Source of the DNA: Filobasidium wieringae
Taxonomy: Eukaryota > Basidiomycota > Tremellomycetes > Filobasidiales > Filobasidiaceae
Direction: 5' to 3'
Assembly (NCBI GenBank): GCA_001600055.1
Contig: BCIV01000009.1
Location: 186,001-250,000 of the forward strand
Length of the DNA stretch: 64,000 nucleotides
The notes under the pieces were generated by a model, which saw only the letters and a list, made by a program, of their open reading frames with translations, was not told the DNA's origin and searched no databases. Below, piece by piece: positions 59,410 to 64,000 of the stretch. How positions within the stretch are numbered: the stretch's first letter is position 1; every line of letters starts with the position of its first letter. A program made the translations under genes and the position numbers.

Positions 59410-61455
59410 TCATCTAATCCAAGCCTTCGGTGCTTGACCACCCTTGCCGAGACCCCATTCCCGCAACGTCTTTGCCAGATCCCAGCTCCCTACAGACTCT
59501 AATGGCCCCTGAACCACGACCGTAGGCTCGCCTGATCCTAATCCGTAGTTCAGCGCGGTTTTGGGTCGGGTAGCAGGTCGCAATACTCGAGAAGCGGTGC
59601 GGTGAATATCCTGTTCCGAATCGAATGTCAGTTGACTTGCATTGTTTTCCAGGATAGAGGACTTACTTCTAAAGTCACCGCATCAATCTTTGCGCACATC
59701 TCGTGTACTGGCACCTTTTTGCCATGAATCTGAGTTTGTCTTCCAAGATCTAGGAGATGACGACCAGAAAGTCAATTCTTTACGATTCTCGTGAACATTT
59801 TGTCATATATGGGCTTGCTCACCTTCCACCTCAACACTTCTGCTCTCCAAAGCCATAACTAGACTACTCTTCAGTTGGTTCTTAGCCCTGCTCAGCTCGG
59901 TCGGAGTAACTCCTCCTCGCATGGGTCGAGTGAGACTGTCCAACTGGTATCCAATAACGTTACCAATCGACTGGGCAAAGTCAGGTTGTACCGAGGCAGC
60001 GATTCCAAATAGACCTATTTTTGAGGGGGAAGTGAGCGAATTTTGACTTGACCTGAAGCGAAAAGATCTAAGGCTTACCTGAATCGGCGTAACAATGATG
60101 GAAACCAGCACAATAGTCGACTCGATAGTACTGATTGAGGACGTTGGTATACAAGCGCGAGTACATTCCCTTTCCAGGTCCTCCAGCCGAGAAACTTCCT
60201 CCTCCTCCCAAAAGCATCTGCATAGTTGCCAAGGCGTACTGAAAACGATGGAACAAATCAGTCTCCGTTTATATGCGACGTCGTGCACAAACTTACGATA
60301 TCCGGGTCATGAATTCCCAGTCCCTCGAACGCAACATACACATGCACAAACTCATCCTCCGGTTTGTCCAAGTATAGTTCACCTCCGGTATACCTGGCCT
60401 TAGCATTGGCAAGTTCATGTCGGGTAGGGGACTCTAGACGTCCGTCCTGTAACGTCGCAAACGATTTCGAGTATGAAGGGGATTGGGCGGTTTTGGAAGG
60501 ATGCAAGGTCTTGCTAGCTGAAGGTAAGGCGTAGGTTGTTTCCATTGATCCGAAAGCCTTCTCCGTGAGCCTTACAAGCTCGTCATGTTCCATCCCCACT
60601 CCAGCAACGACTATCCTTTCTGGTCGATACCATTCGCTCATGTAATTTCGCAAAGCGTCCGCAGTGATATGGTTCAACCTGTCCTCAGGACAGAGTAATG
60701 GCATACCCAAGGTGTTATCCTGGAACGCTACAGTGTGCATAATCTCAGGTAAGATCATCTCCGGCTTTGCCCAGATTTCTCGGATTTCATAGGCGGCTGC
60801 TTCTTTTTGCGCTTCGAGCTCTTCCGGAAGGAGTAGTGGTCGCATGATGGAGGAGGACATGATCTTGATAGCTTCGGGAAGATCGGAAGGGAAGATGGTG
60901 GATTGGTACATGATGGTTTCTCGGGAAGATGAACAGTGAATGTTGGATCCTAGGGAGTCGACGATGTTCGACATTTCTGATGAGGAGTATTCGGAAGTAG
61001 TCTAAAGGTTAAGTATAGTTGCATCAGTAGAAGTCCACCCTGCAGTATAGTTTTTTTTCCGGAAGGTCTTCTCACCTTGAAAGCCATTCGGTCCATCAAG
61101 TGACTGACTCCACTCGTAGTAGGGCTCTCATATCGGCTTCCAGCATCAATGTAGATTCCAAGAGCATGAAAATGACCAGGGGTGGTTTCGGTCGTCACTC
61201 TGATCTTGTTCGGCAATGTCGTTACTTTGGAATCGACCCCTCCATTTGAGCCCTATTTGTTTTGGCCGACTCAGATCTCTCAGCTTCTGAATACGAATTC
61301 GAACCACTCACAAAAGAAGAAGTAGATAGCTTTGCGCTGTTGGCATTCAATTTCGCCAGGCTCTGTATAGCCGTAGTAGGTCGAATGACTCGGCTTTGCG
61401 TAGCATTGGCTAAGGCGCTCAGCGCCCCCCTATTCAGCGTGCGTGTTGGTATCAT
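59410..61455 (-). CDS. MAS2: mitochondrial processing peptidase subunit alpha
   Basis: Multi-exon gene, about 530 residues. The start [20 protein letters not shown] is a mitochondrial leader. [20 protein letters not shown] and [13 protein letters not shown] follow; the site where the beta subunit has HxxEH is HLMDR, as expected for the non-catalytic alpha subunit. [20 protein letters not shown] and [16 protein letters not shown] are further family blocks. The glycine-rich loop [19 protein letters not shown], which recognises presequences, is intact. [20 protein letters not shown] and a C-terminal domain complete it. It works with the beta subunit to remove presequences in the matrix. Confidence 0.93.
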
Positions 61456-61802
61456 GCCGATGTTGGGAAATGGGACTGGTGCTGGTGATGAGAGTCGAAG
61501 AAATAGGGAGCTGTCGATGTGGAGAATGCACAATAAAAGTCCGATGATTCAAGAAATGCGAGCAAATGCTGTCTTCGCCTCGGGAATCCTAACGTAAACG
61601 CGATTTGGTAATATTCGGATCGCATGAAACCGCTATCCGCTCGATCAGCTCACACCATATACATGATACATCATACAGCATGTAGGGAATAATGGACAGC
61701 ACGAACATACATGCGATGTGTTTCATGATTACCGACTTGCCTGAAATGCATACAAACGATGATTATTTTGATAGTTGTCATACAAAAACGTCTCTGTCCT
61801 CG
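61456..61802. other. intergenic region between MPP alpha and the last gene
   Basis: About 350 bp holding the MPP alpha promoter and the 3' UTR of the last gene. No gene or repeat is recognised. Confidence 0.4.
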
Positions 61803-64000
61803 TCACGCCATATGAACGTCCCCATACGCATTCTGCGCGTGCTCCTCGTAGTGCGCCATGTCCTGCTCCTGTCCCTCGTAAAGTTCTCCCGGCATAGGGA
61901 AGTCATCATCCGCAGTAGAAGGAAATGGAACGATATCATCCTGCGGATCCGGCATGTCCTGCTGATGTCCATGTTCTTGCTGTTGATGAGCTTCAGCTAG
62001 AGTCTCATGCGGATGGTGAAGATCATCGTCGTCATCCTCCATCCCATCATAGAGCCCTTGCTGGTTCCCATCATCTTGTCGATAGCCATCGTCATCATCG
62101 ATCGACTTGCCTCCCCCAAGATGATGGCCACGCACTTTCCGTGGTTGAGGTAGAACAGGAAATCCAGCAGCTCGCTGTGCTCGAGCCAAGCGCTCCGCTT
62201 CGGCAGCAGCCTTAGTCTCCTGAACCCATGCATACCCCTTCTTTCGTTTCTTACGTTCCAGCTCCCACTGTTCGTCAGTCAACGGGAGCGGCATTGCCCC
62301 AGCAATCTTCTTGACTGGCGGACCCCTACGTCGTTTCTCACCGGTGCGAGTCACTGTCAGCGAGAGAGGCGGTACCCGACCAGGGCTAGGGGTACTGTAG
62401 CCATCGCCTTGCAAAGATCGGCCAAGAGGAGGTACCGGTGGTAGTTGCGCCCCCGACGAAGGACCCTCTGCAGGTTGTTGGAATTGCGCAAAGTTCGGAA
62501 GAGAATAGGGATTGCTTTGTAAAGCAGTGTAATCAAAATTGGTATTCTGCATATACGCGTCAGCTTGACCATTAGAGAACATGCTAGCAGCCTGGACAAG
62601 AGTCGAGACAGGATTGTTGTCCGCTTCCTCGTACGACTGTTGGTAATAGACGTCAACCGCTTGTTGCCCATCATCCACGCTCGCCTGCCCAGCATTCTCA
62701 GCCGCCTGTTGCATAAGAGCTGCGTAATCCTGATTCGATGACGGGTCTTCCACTCGCAGAGACGGGATTGAGGAAGGACCTGCGTCAGGATTACCACCTT
62801 GATTGGCCAGCAAGGCATCGTAACTCTCTTGACCGAGAGCTTCCAGGTACTGCTGGCTATCCGGCGCCTCTTGGTAATCATAAGCCGGAAGCGGTGCCAC
62901 AGGAGGCGACGGTTTTCGAACCCGATTCGGTTTAGCTGTAGGTTTTTTACGCTTCGATGCAATAGGCGTCGAGACTTGCTCATCTATAGCGGAAGCACCA
63001 CTAGGACCTGCATCATGCTGGTCTTCAGTATCATTCGGATCATTCTCCTTCTTGATGCGTTTCTTCTGACCGGCGGGTGTAAGGCTTGTTGGTGGTAACG
63101 TGAACGCAGGAGGAGGTAGACCGGCTTCTTGCCTCGCTTTAGCTTCCCTTCGCGCCTGTGCCAAAGCTTTCATGGAATTCAACCATGCTTGTCCTTTCTT
63201 TCGACGCTTTCGTTCTCGCTCAAGTGCCGCATCCTCCTCAGCTGGATCGATATCGTTGATAGCAGCCTCTAGCTTTGGACGTATGCGAGTGATTATAGTC
63301 TTGAATCGCCTGGGTGGTCTAGGTTTCCTAGCTCGTCTAGCTCGGTTATACTTTTCCATGTCGGGGGCAGTGGATACGATTTCTCTCTCGTTCATCTCCA
63401 TCTCCTCGAGATCAGTCATGTCGGAAACACTAGACCATTCCACCTCATCGATACTCAGCCCGTGCGTTATGATGTACCGCTGATAAGAGTCGTCATCGTG
63501 CTGATCATACTCGTCCCCTCCAAACCCCGAACCAGGTGAACCGTATTGACCGCTCTCATACTGATCGAACGCCGGGGTCATTGTATCGCGATCATGAGAA
63601 CTACGAGGAGATCCTTCGGCTTCCTGTCTGTAAATCTCAAGCTGGGCCGCAGCTAATTCCTCCGGTCCGATCTCTCGAGGTGCAGTGTCATGGCCAGCCT
63701 GTGCTCGCTGCATGGCTACAATTCCCTGCATGGCTTGAAACCACTGTTCATCTTGCTCAGGGACAGGGCGCGGCTCGACTACCAGCATCTCAGTCGTAGC
63801 AGATCTAGGAGCTACAAGATCTCAAAAGGTAAGCTCAGTCTATCATCGACAGATCAACCAATTAGACTCGCCTTCTACTACAGGCAACTCCGATTCTGCT
63901 ACGATCTGCAACATCTCCGAATCATCTCCTGCCTTTTTCCCAGTGTCGGCCGCTTCTTCGTCATCGTCCTCAACATCAGCATCCATCTCGATATTGACAC
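61803..64000 (-). CDS. large disordered nuclear protein with two KRKKG-AW repeats, partial
   Basis: The 5' end lies beyond the window. A GC-donor intron (63812-63871) joins the upstream acidic segment (EMDADVEDDDEEAADTGKKA) to APRSATTEMLVVEP. The long last exon of about 670 codons is acidic, Gln- and Pro-rich. It has two copies of a basic motif: ERERKRRKKGQAWLNSMKAL with AQARREAKARQEAG, and ERKKRKKGYAWVQETKAAA with EAERLARAQRAAG. A basic cluster RRARKPRPPRRFK looks like a nuclear localisation signal. The C-terminus is His/Gln-rich (QQQEHGHQQD). I cannot assign a family; the repeats suggest two copies of a small nucleic-acid- or chromatin-contacting helix. Confidence 0.7.

Overview
This window is a stretch of nuclear chromosome from a basidiomycete fungus, most likely a Tremellomycete of the Cryptococcus/Kwoniella type. 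Genes are dense, lie on both strands, and are cut by many short introns of about 50-90 nt with GT(A/G)AG-type donors. The products are typical fungal proteins (FunK1 kinase, Atg9, GH5 exo-glucanase, capped/GPI-type surface enzymes, Tim23, MPP alpha). I see no tRNA, rRNA, transposon or CRISPR array. All gene models below were spliced by eye from reading-frame continuity and splice consensus, so ends of terminal exons carry some uncertainty.

Layout. 0-3 kb: a small membrane protein and a secreted GH79-type glycoside hydrolase. 4-5.3 kb: a mitochondrial RRM-like protein. 5.3-6.8 kb: a gene-poor gap holding a perfect 28-bp palindrome. 6.8-18 kb: a DNA polymerase X with a possible mitochondrial leader, an MFS transporter, a mitochondrial rhomboid protease, exosome subunit Rrp4, a borealin-like chromosomal passenger protein and Tim23. 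18-25.9 kb: Atg9, mitochondrial GatA and a BTB-like protein. 26.3-32.7 kb: a larger BTB protein divergent from the first, an SR-type RRM splicing protein and eIF2 gamma. 33-42.5 kb: an unrecognised protein, Las1, a glutaminyl-peptide cyclotransferase and a GPI-type GH5 exo-beta-1,3-glucanase. 43-54 kb: FunK1 kinase, a Cue3/ASCC2-like ribosome quality-control factor, an Arp9-like actin-related protein and a GT31 glycosyltransferase. 54.6-59.1 kb: five adjacent small SANT/Myb-like paralogues. 59-64 kb: MPP alpha and the 3' part of a large disordered nuclear protein that runs off the window.

Most genes are housekeeping and unlinked in function, though several serve mitochondria (Tim23, MPP alpha, GatA, rhomboid, the RRM-like protein, perhaps Pol X). 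The most unusual locus is the SANT/Myb-like cluster. It has two minus-strand and three plus-strand members of about 95-105 residues, a shared intron directly after an SC(K/R)N motif, a 14-nt microexon in the plus-strand trio, one copy broken by a -1 frameshift and one whose C-terminus was rewritten by a 38-bp tandem duplication. It looks like a young, actively duplicating and decaying gene family with no function I can name.
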